Positions 36,541 to 45,090 of a DNA stretch of 64,000 bases are shown piece after piece (positions within the stretch are counted from its first letter, which is position 1; each line of letters begins with the position of its first letter). The notes beneath the pieces are model-generated. The model saw only the letters and a list, made by a program, of their open reading frames with translations, was not told the origin of the DNA and made no database searches. Both the position numbers and the translations under genes were made by a program. Source of the DNA: JACVRN01 sp035276685. Lineage in GTDB: Bacteria; Acidobacteriota; Blastocatellia; Pyrinomonadales; Pyrinomonadaceae. The stretch is taken from positions 1-64,000 of the forward strand of contig DATELK010000065.1 of NCBI GenBank assembly GCA_035276685.1, given 5' to 3'.

Positions 36541-36960
36541 CTACTCGGGGAGCGCGCCGCCCGGCTTCAGCGCCAGCGTGCAGCGCGAGACGCACACCAT
36601 ACGGTCGCGCTCGTCCTTTATCTCTATGGCCCAGACGTTCATCTGTCTTCCTATGTAGACGGGACGGGCTTCCGCCACCACGCGGCCCTTGGTCACAGAG
36701 CGCAGGTGATTGGCGTTTATCTCTACGCCGACGGGCGTGTAGCGTGTCAGGTCTGTGTTGAGCGCCGCGCCGATTGAGGCGGCAGTTTCGGCAAGCACGA
36801 CCGAGACGCCGCCGTGCAGGAGCCCCGTGTACTGGTGAACGCGCTCTGTGACAGGCATGGAGAGAACAACGCGGTCTCGCTCGGCTGCCTCAACCGTGAT
36901 GTCCAGAGTCTCAAGGACAGTGTGGCCTCGTCTGCTTCGCAAAGTTTCAAGCACGTTCAT
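36541..36960 (-). CDS. Hotdog-fold acyl-CoA thioesterase (PaaI/MenI-like)
   Basis: 139 residues, the full length of a single hotdog domain. VHQYTGLLHGGVSVVLAET carries the family HGG loop and the catalytic Glu in LAETAAS. RYTPVGVEINANHLRSV forms the later strand. It should hydrolyse aryl- or acyl-CoA thioesters in the cytosol. A good ribosome site (GAGGAAG) precedes the ATG. It sits 34 bases downstream of a methyltransferase and 53 bases upstream of the UXS gene. The acyl-CoA synthetase two genes on suggests a shared acyl-CoA pool. Confidence 0.85.
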   Translation of the reverse strand: MNVLETLRSRRGHTVLETLDITVEAAERDRVVLSMPVTERVHQYTGLLHGGVSVVLAETAASIGAALNTDLTRYTPVGVEINANHLRSVTKGRVVAEARPVYIGRQMNVWAIEIKDERDRMVCVSRCTLALKPGGALPE

Positions 36961-36994
36961 CGTCGGTCTTCCTCTTCAGCAGTCAACTCTACGG

Positions 36995-38167
36995 TCAGGA
37001 TACTACCTGCTCTTCTTCTTCCACGCTCTGGGCGGCTTTCGTTTCCCGCCCGGCGCTTCTGCCGGACGCGCGCCAGCCCTGACCGCCCAGAATCTTTACG
37101 TCCACGAGCCCCGCGCGCTCGAACCACTCGGCCACCTCCGCGCTTGAGTAGCGGTTCTCAATCGGCGCGGAGAAGCGGTCGAACTGGTCTGTGTGCAGCA
37201 CGCGGAAAGAGTACTTGCGATAATGGCCCAGCGGCACGCGGTCTGCCAGCCCGCTCGTACTACTGAAGCGCCCGAGCACTCGTGCAGGCGTGACGAAAGC
37301 CACTTCAAACCCGGCTGCTATCAACCAGGAGACTTTCTTCAAAAGATTATGGGGCATGCGAGTGGTGACGCGCCGCGCGGCTGTCACGACGCCGAGCAGC
37401 GCCCGACGCCACGCCGCCTCGCCCTCAAGATTCCAGTAAAGATAGATGTTCATGAACCCGCCCTTGCGTAGAAGCTTGAGCAGCGAGCGGAAGCCCTTCT
37501 CAGGCTCCGGCAGGTGATGAAGCACGCCCAGGCTGTAGATGAAGTCGAAGGTGCCGGGCCGAAACGGCGGGCGATAGATGTCCGCCTGAACGAAGTGGGC
37601 GTTCGTGTGCGCGCGGTTGTTGCGCGCGGCGACCTCTATGGCCTGACTCAAGTCCATCGCAATGACTTCGCGCGCGGTCTTCGACACGTAGTAGGTGTGG
37701 CGTCCCGTGCCGCATCCCGCGTCCAGCACTCGCTTGCCACGGAAGTCAGCGGGCGAAAAGCGCTCGAAGTACCAGAGAAAGTTCTTCTCGTAATCCTCGG
37801 GCAGTATCTCTGAGAAAGCCTGCCACTCGTAGCCGAAGCTGCGCGCCGTCTCTTTCTGCTTCGTAAGAGCCTTGTCCGTCTCGCCAGCATTCTTTGAAAG
37901 GACTTCCTGCGGCAACGCGTCTTCCGGCAAATGTTTCCCGTGCTCGCTATAAAATTCCGGGTGCATCTCCCACAGCATCGACTGAAGGTCTGCGGGCAGA
38001 AGGCGCGGGATGCCTCCTATGATTGGATAAGAGGCTCCGCACGCGCACCTTAAGAGGCCGCTTTCGGTCTCGTCTGCGGACGACACACTTTGCGCGTCGA
38101 AGCTCTCAAGCGAGAGCGCACCCGCACACACGGGGCAAACAATCAGCTCTAACAGGTTCTTCCTCAT
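36995..38167 (-). CDS. SAM-dependent methyltransferase with N-terminal zinc ribbon
   Basis: 390 residues. The first 60 form a Trm112-like zinc ribbon (LIVCPVCAGAL, later LRCACGASYPI, GGIPRLL). The methyltransferase fold follows, with VLDAGCGTGRHTYYVSK as the SAM loop and YSLGVLHHLPEPEKG as motif IV/post-IV. The C-terminal 120 residues form an accessory helical region. The same layout recurs at 62738-63769, so the two are paralogues. It probably methylates a sugar hydroxyl or chain terminus of the glycan; target unknown. Confidence 0.87.
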   Translation of the reverse strand: MRKNLLELIVCPVCAGALSLESFDAQSVSSADETESGLLRCACGASYPIIGGIPRLLPADLQSMLWEMHPEFYSEHGKHLPEDALPQEVLSKNAGETDKALTKQKETARSFGYEWQAFSEILPEDYEKNFLWYFERFSPADFRGKRVLDAGCGTGRHTYYVSKTAREVIAMDLSQAIEVAARNNRAHTNAHFVQADIYRPPFRPGTFDFIYSLGVLHHLPEPEKGFRSLLKLLRKGGFMNIYLYWNLEGEAAWRRALLGVVTAARRVTTRMPHNLLKKVSWLIAAGFEVAFVTPARVLGRFSSTSGLADRVPLGHYRKYSFRVLHTDQFDRFSAPIENRYSSAEVAEWFERAGLVDVKILGGQGWRASGRSAGRETKAAQSVEEEEQVVS

Positions 38168-38187
38168 CTCTAATTACAGCAGCTTTC

Positions 38188-39714
38188 CTAAACCTTCTCG
38201 GCGACCGCACGGCTGGCGGCTGTGCTGTGGCTGTGCCCTCGATGACGGCGACGGCGTCTGTGGCGGCGCTTAGTTTGTCCTCCACCCTCTTCCACGTTGC
38301 CGTTCACGGTGGCGAGCGCGCAGAGCGTCAGGAAGAGAAGACCGTTGGCCGTCGTGTGCAGCGTGAAATCGAAGAAGCTGTGAACCAGCACGCCGAAGCA
38401 GCCTACCAATGCTCCCGTCGCCACGCCTCTTCTAAACGGGTCTTCCGTCTCGCGCCGCGCGAAGCCTTTGCGAAACAGCAGGCCGACGAACGCGAGCGCT
38501 AATATAGCGCCGACAATGCCTGCGTCCGAGAGCACCTGTAGGTAATCGTTGTGCGCCTGCTCAAGACGGAACATGCCGTTGCGAGTATCGTAGAGCGTGT
38601 AGGCCACGCCGAACGAGCCGAGCCCCGTTCCTATCAACGGATGGTCGCGTATTACCTGAAGCGCGCCGCGCCAGAAATGCGCGCGTCCCGTCGTAGGGTC
38701 TTGAGCATTCACAGTCCCTATAAAACGGCTCAGGACATCTTCGCCGCCGAAGAAGACCACGGCCGAGAAAATCACAGAGAGCAGGACGAGAGCCAGCCCC
38801 GCTCTAATCATCAAAGAGCGCGCACGCCCGCGCTTTCTCTCAGACTGCTCCTCGTCGCGTCCTAGGCTCAGGCCCGTGATGCTGAAGAGAAAGATGGTCT
38901 CGGCGAAGAGGCTTATGATGCCGCCGCGCGAGTTGGTCATGACGAGCGCAATCGCCATCATCACGGCCGCGAAGATACAGAGAAGGCGCTTCTCGCTCTC
39001 AACCGCGCCCGCGAGCAGCAAGCCCGCAGTCAACCCCAGCGCCATCTCCATGTAGGCCGCGAAGTGATGCCGGTTAATGAACGGCCCGAAAGCGGTGCTC
39101 TGGCCCAGTTCCTTTATCCCGTAGATTCTGGTGGGCGAGACGAAGGACTGCGTGAGTCCGAAGATGGCGAGCGCGAAGCTGAAGATGACGATGGTGTAGG
39201 TGACTACGCGCAGGCGGCGCGGGCTGTCTATGAAGACGAGCGCCGCCGCGAAATAGACCAGTAGCGCCACGAGCTGAACCAGTATGAGGCGCGTTGAGTA
39301 CGGGTCGAGCGAGAGAGTGCGCGCAGCCGCTACACCACTCGCGGCCTCAAGCGGAGCGCTACCGATTGGCAGAAGCTGTATCAGTCCCAGCAGGCAGATT
39401 CCCAGAAGCGGCAGTTGCAGCGAGTTGCGGCTCAGGCGTAAGGTGCGGCTGCGCCATGCGTCCACGGCCCAGAAGATGATGACGAGAGCGGCGCTCGACT
39501 GAAAGAGGGCGAGCGCCCAGTAATGCACCGTGCCGTAGGCGAGGGTCGAGAGCACCAGCGCCATGCAAAGTATCAGTATGATGAAGCGGCTGGCTACCGT
39601 GTGAACGAGACGGCTCGGAGGCGCTCCCTCTTGAAGAGAGCCGCCGTCGCTAACGCGCGCCTGCGCCCCTTGCGCCAGCTTCTCTGCCTGTGAGTTGGAG
39701 ATTGAAGTCGTCAT
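38188..39714 (-). CDS. O-antigen ligase family protein (Wzy_C domain)
   Basis: About 508 residues from ATG 39714 (MTTSISNSQ); ATG-like starts further upstream would enlarge the overlap with the preceding gene. About twelve membrane helices. The large loop has RDHPLIGTGLGSFGVAYTL and then the conserved His in AHNDYLQVLSDAG, the Wzy/WaaL hallmark. It should join or polymerise lipid-linked glycan at the periplasmic face. Its start overlaps the TPR protein gene by 65 bases. The tail is His/Arg-rich (RRHRRRRRHRGHSHS). It lies 20 bases upstream of the methyltransferase gene. Confidence 0.88.
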   Translation of the reverse strand: MTTSISNSQAEKLAQGAQARVSDGGSLQEGAPPSRLVHTVASRFIILILCMALVLSTLAYGTVHYWALALFQSSAALVIIFWAVDAWRSRTLRLSRNSLQLPLLGICLLGLIQLLPIGSAPLEAASGVAAARTLSLDPYSTRLILVQLVALLVYFAAALVFIDSPRRLRVVTYTIVIFSFALAIFGLTQSFVSPTRIYGIKELGQSTAFGPFINRHHFAAYMEMALGLTAGLLLAGAVESEKRLLCIFAAVMMAIALVMTNSRGGIISLFAETIFLFSITGLSLGRDEEQSERKRGRARSLMIRAGLALVLLSVIFSAVVFFGGEDVLSRFIGTVNAQDPTTGRAHFWRGALQVIRDHPLIGTGLGSFGVAYTLYDTRNGMFRLEQAHNDYLQVLSDAGIVGAILALAFVGLLFRKGFARRETEDPFRRGVATGALVGCFGVLVHSFFDFTLHTTANGLLFLTLCALATVNGNVEEGGGQTKRRHRRRRRHRGHSHSTAASRAVAEKV

Positions 39715-40987
39715 ACCAAACAGTGCCGAAGATGGGGCACACGCCGCCCTCTGCGGCACACGTCGCGCGGCCGATGCTTAAGATTATCCCGTCCACATCG
39801 GCCGGAACCTTGAAGTCCATAGAGATTTTCTGCCAGTCGCTGTCGCCCGCCGTCGCCTGCGCGGATTCCGCAAGCCTTGCCTTGTCCACGGCGCTCAGAA
39901 TCCTGACGACCGGCGTGGCGGCGCTCTTCAAACCGCTCGTGCGAACATAAAAGGTCAGATGATAATTAGCGCTCGGCTCGACCGCTATCAACTGCGAGAT
40001 GTTAAGCTCGAAGGGGTCGGGCGCGTTTAAGTTGACTCTGAGGCTCATCTCGCCCGCTTGCGCTTTGCCGGGGTCAAGGGAGGCGCGGGCCTGCGCCGTG
40101 CTCGGCACGTTCCACGTGAAGAGGTCTGTGGCGTCCTGCTTGACGCCTCCCTCAAAGCTTCCGTTAGAGACCTTCCCGACCTCAAGGCCCGCCTGCTCCT
40201 GAGAGATGTCACGCAAGCTTTCGAGCGCCATGCGGTAACGCTTCTCCGCGACCAGCGTATCCGTCAGGAGCTTGCCCGTCGTCTCGAACTCCTTCTTCTG
40301 CTCGCGGCTAAAGCCCGACCAGATTTGTATCGCCTCGTTCAGCTGCTTGCGGCCCAGCAGGTACGCGACCAGTTCTGAGCGCACCGAGGGCGAGTCTCCG
40401 AGCGCGCGGCTCATCGTCCCAACGTCCCCGCCATAAATCATCCAGGCGTAATCAAAGACCGCGCCGCGCTTCGTGGGGTCTTCTTCCGCCACGCGGCGCA
40501 GCTCCGTCATAGCCTCGTCGAAGCGGCCTCGCCTCAGCAGAAAGTTTCCCAGATGCCAGCGCGGCCATGAGTAATAGGGCGCAAGCTCTACGGCGCGGCG
40601 CAGAGCGCGCTCGCTCCCGGCAAAGTTTCCCGCCTGCTCCTCTGCCCTTCCCAAATCCGTCCAGAGACGAAAGTCCCTAGGCGAAAGACTCACGGCCCTT
40701 TTGTACTCGCCGATTGCCGCTTGCAGGTCGTTTGCCCCGACGCCTCTTTGCAGCACTGTGCCGAGCGCCCAGCGAGCCAGCGGGTCGTCGGGCGAAAGGC
40801 GCGCGGCAGTCTGCGCCGCGCTGAGAGAGTTCTCGGGCAGGTATGGCGCGGCCAGCGCTATCTCGCTTCCGCCGTACCAACGGAACGCGAGCCACGAGCA
40901 GAGGAGCGCCGCGAGCGCTACGACTATGAGCAGAGCGCGCGCTAGCGTGCTGCCCGCGTCTATGAGCTTTAACTGGTCGGAAGCCAC
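39650..40987 (-). CDS. Membrane-anchored TPR protein with C-terminal jelly-roll domain
   Basis: 445 residues from a GTG start. One membrane helix (residues about 15-35) anchors it, followed by three to five TPR units (for example DFRLWTDLGRAEEQAGNFAG and SWPRWHLGNFLLRRGRFDEA). The C-terminal 160 residues, from NGSFEGGV to WYDDFNLQL, look like a CBM4/9-type carbohydrate-binding jelly roll. TPR proteins are often encoded next to O-antigen ligases and may organise the polymerase. Here the 3' end overlaps the ligase gene by 65 bases, which supports a joint function. No enzymatic motif is seen. Confidence 0.78.
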   Translation of the reverse strand: MASDQLKLIDAGSTLARALLIVVALAALLCSWLAFRWYGGSEIALAAPYLPENSLSAAQTAARLSPDDPLARWALGTVLQRGVGANDLQAAIGEYKRAVSLSPRDFRLWTDLGRAEEQAGNFAGSERALRRAVELAPYYSWPRWHLGNFLLRRGRFDEAMTELRRVAEEDPTKRGAVFDYAWMIYGGDVGTMSRALGDSPSVRSELVAYLLGRKQLNEAIQIWSGFSREQKKEFETTGKLLTDTLVAEKRYRMALESLRDISQEQAGLEVGKVSNGSFEGGVKQDATDLFTWNVPSTAQARASLDPGKAQAGEMSLRVNLNAPDPFELNISQLIAVEPSANYHLTFYVRTSGLKSAATPVVRILSAVDKARLAESAQATAGDSDWQKISMDFKVPADVDGIILSIGRATCAAEGGVCPIFGTVWYDDFNLQLTGREAGARGAGAR

Positions 40988-41040
40988 AATAGGAATCAGA
41001 GAAAATCTTAAAACGGGAATCTAAAAAATCTCGCGCGCTC

Positions 41041-42840
41041 TTAGTCTTCGTCCACCTGCTCTATCTTAATCAGCATGCGCTTGAGCGAGACGTTCACCTC
41101 TCGGCAGTCGTCCAGAATCTCGCGCACGCGCTCCTTTGAAATCTTTGAGCTTGAGATGAGTATCTCGTCAATGCGCTGGTCGCTGCAAATGCTCTGCAAA
41201 GAGCCGTTGCCGCCATACACCTTCAGCCCGTGTATGACCTTTCCCTTCTTGTTCGGGTCGTCGTCAATGAAGCCCACGGGCGCGTACTTCAAGTCGCGGT
41301 TATTGCGAAGCTCTCTCAGTAGAAGCTCGCCCCCATCGCCCGCGCCGTAAATCAGTATCCGTGCGCCTTCAAGCGACTGCGGCTGCGGCAGCACCTGCCG
41401 GAACAGTCGGAACGCCATGCGGCTCCCGGCCACCATCATCAGCAGTATTATCGCGTCAACTATGAAGACCGTGCGCGACACGCCCTCGAACCTGAAGGCG
41501 AAGAGCACGGCCAGCAGGCTCGCGACGGAGCTTATCACCACGGCCTTTGCGAAGACCACGAGGTCGTCAACGCTCGTGTATCGCCAGATGCCTCTGTAGA
41601 CGCCCATCACCAGAAACGTAGCCATCTTGACGAACAGTATGACGGGCAGCGTGCGGAAGAAGATGGTGCGCGCGGTGCTTTCCGACATGGGCCCGAAGCG
41701 CAGGACGTATGCCAGATAATAAGAGAGGATGATAAGCACAAGGTCCAGCATCACCTCGAAGATCCTGCGCTTGTAGGAGAGGTCAACCAGAAAGGCGGAG
41801 AGCGGTTTCTCGCGCGCCGCCTGAGCATCCTTCTCGTCGTAAACCTTCACGCCCGAGAGATAAACGCCGAGCAGAGTCAGCACCACCGTGAAGCCCGAGA
41901 CGGCGGCTATGCTCATGTCCGGCTCCATCTGCCTGACCAGCAGCGCCAGAAGTCCGGAGAGAGCGGCGAAGCCGTAGAGCATCAGCACCGCGCGGCGCTC
42001 GGACATCCCCAGCGCCACGAGCCTATGCGAAGTGTGGTCGCGCCCGCCTTGCCTGACGGCACGGCCCGACAATTTGCGCACGACCGTCACGAGCGTAGTG
42101 TCGAAGATAGGGATAAACAGGATAAGAATCGGCACGGCCAGCACGGGCAGAAACGAGCGCGAGCGCCCGCCCGAGACACTCATCAAAGCCGTGCTCGCGA
42201 TAAAGAAGCCTATGAACATGGAGCCGCAGTCGCCCATGAAAATCGAGGCCGGGTTCGAGTTGTAGGCCAGGAAGCCTACGAGCGCGGCGGCGAAGACGGC
42301 CAGCATGGAGGCTTCCACGAACTGGCCGTTGGCGATGAAGCTCAGGGCCAGAAAGATTGAGGCGATGGCCGCGATGCCCGCCGCCAGCCCGTCCATGTTG
42401 TCCAGCAGGTTGATGGCGTTGGTGATGCCTATCAGCCAGAAGATGGTGATGGCTATGTTGACGGTGTGCGAGCTTGTCCACGGCAGGCTCAGGCCGTAAT
42501 AGATGATGAAGGCCGCGCCCATCACCTGCCCTATCAGCTTCTGGTAGGGCTTGGCGTGAAAGATGTCGTCGGCCAGTCCCATCAGAAAGAGAAAGGTGCT
42601 TGAGCCTATGACGACCCAGCCGTAGGGCGTGTGCTCTATGAAGAGTAGATAAGGGATGACGACCGAAAGCCAGATGCCTGTGCCGCCGAGCATGGCCGTG
42701 GGCTTCTTGTGCCAGCGGTCAATCTTGGGCTTGGCGACCATGCCTACGCGGCGCGCGACGAGGCGCACCAATGGCGTCAGGATGAGCGAAAGAGCAAAAG
42801 CGAGCGCTATGGCAGTAATCTGTAGCGTATCGAAAGGCAT
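41041..42840 (-). CDS. WecA-like phosphoglycosyl transferase fused to a CapD-type membrane/CoA-binding region
   Basis: 599 residues from ATG 42840. Residues 1-330 are a polyprenyl-phosphate N-acetylhexosamine-1-phosphate transferase with about ten helices and the metal/substrate motifs GLADD (88-92), NLLDNMDGL (144-152), FMGDCGS (201-207) and GGRDHTSHRL (265-274). Residues about 355-480 add four helices like those that anchor CapD/WbpM-type sugar dehydratases. Residues 490-590 have the Rossmann-like CoA_binding_3 fold with YGAGDGGE (498-505). The catalytic dehydratase domain of CapD is missing. It should start chain synthesis on undecaprenyl phosphate. The role of the fused half is unknown, perhaps sensing a nucleotide-sugar or docking a partner. 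A palindromic repeat lies just upstream. Confidence 0.87.
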   Translation of the reverse strand: MPFDTLQITAIALAFALSLILTPLVRLVARRVGMVAKPKIDRWHKKPTAMLGGTGIWLSVVIPYLLFIEHTPYGWVVIGSSTFLFLMGLADDIFHAKPYQKLIGQVMGAAFIIYYGLSLPWTSSHTVNIAITIFWLIGITNAINLLDNMDGLAAGIAAIASIFLALSFIANGQFVEASMLAVFAAALVGFLAYNSNPASIFMGDCGSMFIGFFIASTALMSVSGGRSRSFLPVLAVPILILFIPIFDTTLVTVVRKLSGRAVRQGGRDHTSHRLVALGMSERRAVLMLYGFAALSGLLALLVRQMEPDMSIAAVSGFTVVLTLLGVYLSGVKVYDEKDAQAAREKPLSAFLVDLSYKRRIFEVMLDLVLIILSYYLAYVLRFGPMSESTARTIFFRTLPVILFVKMATFLVMGVYRGIWRYTSVDDLVVFAKAVVISSVASLLAVLFAFRFEGVSRTVFIVDAIILLMMVAGSRMAFRLFRQVLPQPQSLEGARILIYGAGDGGELLLRELRNNRDLKYAPVGFIDDDPNKKGKVIHGLKVYGGNGSLQSICSDQRIDEILISSSKISKERVREILDDCREVNVSLKRMLIKIEQVDED

Positions 42841-42910
42841 GGCTTGAAAGATTTCCGGCGAATCTGAAACCCTAGTAGATTGCGCGCGACAAATCAAGCG
42901 CACAGAAAGG

Positions 42911-42999
42911 AATTAACAGGGATAGACAGGATAGACAGGATAAAGAAGAAGCAAGCTCTTCTCTTTTTATCCTGTCTATCCTGTCTATCCCTGTTAATT
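42911..42999. repeat. Palindromic repeat family 2, copy 1
   Basis: A perfect 34-base inverted repeat (42911-42944 / 42966-42999) around 21 bases that are themselves partly palindromic. The arm consists of short direct repeats of ACAGGAT/AGACAGGAT. Related copies lie at 55969, 61394 and 62697. It sits between the stop of an epimerase gene (43013) and the start of the WecA-like gene (42840), where the hairpin could reduce read-through or protect the upstream message. Confidence 0.95.
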
Positions 43000-43012
43000 T
43001 CTCTTCCTCAAT

Positions 43013-44032
43013 CTAAGCTTGTGTGGCGGATTTCTGGCCGGTGTTGAAGATGCGCCCGCGCGGCTCGCCCTCCGCGTCGCTGTAATAGTTGATGACGGTC
43101 TGGAGGATGCCGTCCAGAGACATGCGCGGGCTGAAGCCCACGAGCGATTGAACCTTGGAGATGTCGGGAACCCTTCGAGGCATGTCCTCGAAGCCCTCTT
43201 CGTAAGCCTCGTCGTAAGGCACGTAGACAATCTCGGAGGATGAGCTGGTCAGAGCCTTGACGCGCTCGGCCAGCTCACCGATTGTCACCTCTTCGTTGGA
43301 GCCTATGTTGAATACCTGCCCGACCGCCTCGTCATGCTCCATCAGGCCAATCAGCGCCTCCACCACGTCGCCCACGTAGCCGAAGCAGCGCGACTGTTTG
43401 CCGTCGCCGTAAACCGTGATGGGACGGCCCGCCATGGCCTGCTTGACGAAGGTCGGGATGACCATGCCGTACTGGCCCGTCTGTCTGGGGCCTACGGTGT
43501 TGAAGAGGCGCACCACTACCGTCGGCAGCCGTTTCTCGCGCCAGTAGGCGAGGGCCAGAAACTCGTCAATCGCTTTGGAGCAGGCGTAAGACCAGCGCCC
43601 CTTCGTCGTCGCTCCCATGACAAGCTGCCCGTCCTCTCGGAAAGGCACTTCCGTTGAGAGGCCGTAGACTTCCGAGGTGGAAGCTATGAGCACCTTCTTC
43701 TTCTTCTTGTTGGCGAGCGAGAGCATGACCTCCGTGCCATGCACGTTGGTCTCTATGGTTCTGACGGGGCTCTCAACTATGAGCTTGACTCCGACGGCTG
43801 CGGCCAGATGAAAAATCACGTCGCACTGGTCTACAAGCTCGGCCATCACGGGCAGGTTGCTCACAGAATCAATCGTGTAGTGAAAGCGCGGCTGTTCCTT
43901 GAGGTGCGCGATGTTCAGGAAGCTTCCCGTGGAGAGGTCGTCGACGACGAAGACCTCGTCGCCGCGCTCAATGTAGGCGTCCGACAGATGAGAGCCTATG
44001 AAGCCCGCGCCGCCCGTAATCAACACTCGCAT
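43013..44032 (-). CDS. NAD-dependent sugar epimerase/dehydratase (extended SDR)
   Basis: 339 residues. NAD loop GGAGFIGSHLS, IFHLAAAVGVKLIVESP, ASTSEVYG, and the catalytic YxxxK in SYACSKAIDE. The substrate half contains RLFNTVGPRQTGQYGMV and GDGKQSRCFGYVGDVV. It acts on a nucleotide sugar and resembles the UDP-glucuronate/UDP-glucose epimerase-decarboxylase group, but the exact reaction cannot be fixed from sequence. It contains five consecutive lysines (codons near 43700) within a TTC microsatellite on the plus strand. It lies 31 bases downstream of galE. Confidence 0.85.
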   Translation of the reverse strand: MRVLITGGAGFIGSHLSDAYIERGDEVFVVDDLSTGSFLNIAHLKEQPRFHYTIDSVSNLPVMAELVDQCDVIFHLAAAVGVKLIVESPVRTIETNVHGTEVMLSLANKKKKKVLIASTSEVYGLSTEVPFREDGQLVMGATTKGRWSYACSKAIDEFLALAYWREKRLPTVVVRLFNTVGPRQTGQYGMVIPTFVKQAMAGRPITVYGDGKQSRCFGYVGDVVEALIGLMEHDEAVGQVFNIGSNEEVTIGELAERVKALTSSSSEIVYVPYDEAYEEGFEDMPRRVPDISKVQSLVGFSPRMSLDGILQTVINYYSDAEGEPRGRIFNTGQKSATQA

Positions 44033-44063
44033 TCTACTTTTGTCTCCATTCTTAAAACGTCCC

Positions 44064-45077
44064 CTATGATTCCTGATAGCCTTCAGGGTGCGACTCGTGC
44101 CACTGCCACGCAGTCCCTATTATCTCTTCGAGCGAAGGGTAGCGCGGCTTCCAGCCTAGGACTTCAAACGCTTTGCTGGCGTCCGCCACCAGATGCGAAG
44201 GGTCGCCTGCGCGTCTGGCCTCGAATCGAACCTCAATCTCTTTGCCCGTCACGCGCCGCGCCGCCTCAATCACTTCCAGCACAGAATAGCCCTGCCCGTT
44301 GCCCAGATTGAAGGCCGCGGACTCTCCGCCGCGCCCGAGGTAATCGAGCGCCGCAAGGTGCGCGCTCGCGAGGTCTGAGACGTGTATGTAATCGCGCACG
44401 CAGGTTCCGTCCGGCGTAGGATAGTCACGACCGAAGACGGAGATGTGCGAGCGCTTGCCCTGAGCCGCAAAGAGCACGAGCGGTATCAGGTGCGTCTCGG
44501 GCGTGTGGTCTTCGCCGCACGCCTCTGTTGCCCCGGCGGCGTTGAAGTATCGAAGCGCGACGAACCTTAAGCCGTAAGCGCGGTCGTAATCCCTCATGAT
44601 TCTTTCCATGAAGAGCTTTGACGCGCCGTACGGGTTCGTAGGGTTCTGCGGGTGCTCTTCATGTAGCGGCAAGCCCTGCGGCTCGCCGTAGGTCGCGCAG
44701 GTGGAAGAGAAGACTATCTGCCTGACGTTTGAATCGAGCAGCGCATCGAGCAGCCGTATCCCCTGCGCGACGTTGTTCTGATAATAGCGCGCGGGCTTCT
44801 CCACGGACTCGCCGACGTAGGCGAAGGCCGCAAAGTGTATGCAGGCTTTCACGTCATGCTCGCTAACAATCCGGCGCACAAGCTCCGACTCGCCAATGCT
44901 TCCATGATAAAAGGGGACGCCTTCAAAGACCGCCTGCCTGTGGCCGTAGACAAGATTGTCTAGCACCACCACCTGCCTGCCCTCCGCGAGCAGCATCTCC
45001 ACGGTGGCGCTGCCTATGTAGCCCGCGCCGCCCGTCACCAGCACCGTGCCCTTCTCCCGCCCGCTACTCTGACTCAA
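44064..45077 (-). CDS. galE: UDP-glucose 4-epimerase
   Basis: 337 residues. VLVTGGAGYIGSATVEMLL, FAAFAYVGESVEKPARYYQN and SSTCATYGEP are GalE hallmarks, as are the catalytic YGASK, LRYFNAAGA and DGTCVRDYIHVSDLA. It interconverts UDP-glucose and UDP-galactose for chain synthesis. The start is TTG 45077 with a clear ribosome site (GGGGAAG, five bases before it). The next gene upstream, a GT4, ends 14 bases away. Confidence 0.93.
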   Translation of the reverse strand: MSQSSGREKGTVLVTGGAGYIGSATVEMLLAEGRQVVVLDNLVYGHRQAVFEGVPFYHGSIGESELVRRIVSEHDVKACIHFAAFAYVGESVEKPARYYQNNVAQGIRLLDALLDSNVRQIVFSSTCATYGEPQGLPLHEEHPQNPTNPYGASKLFMERIMRDYDRAYGLRFVALRYFNAAGATEACGEDHTPETHLIPLVLFAAQGKRSHISVFGRDYPTPDGTCVRDYIHVSDLASAHLAALDYLGRGGESAAFNLGNGQGYSVLEVIEAARRVTGKEIEVRFEARRAGDPSHLVADASKAFEVLGWKPRYPSLEEIIGTAWQWHESHPEGYQES

Positions 45078-45090
45078 AGAAGCTTCCCCT

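Noticed and set aside
42911..42999. Family 2 palindrome as a plain intrinsic terminator
   Set aside because: No U-run follows the stem on the minus strand, and three related copies with conserved arms show it is a dispersed repeat; termination is possible but not shown.
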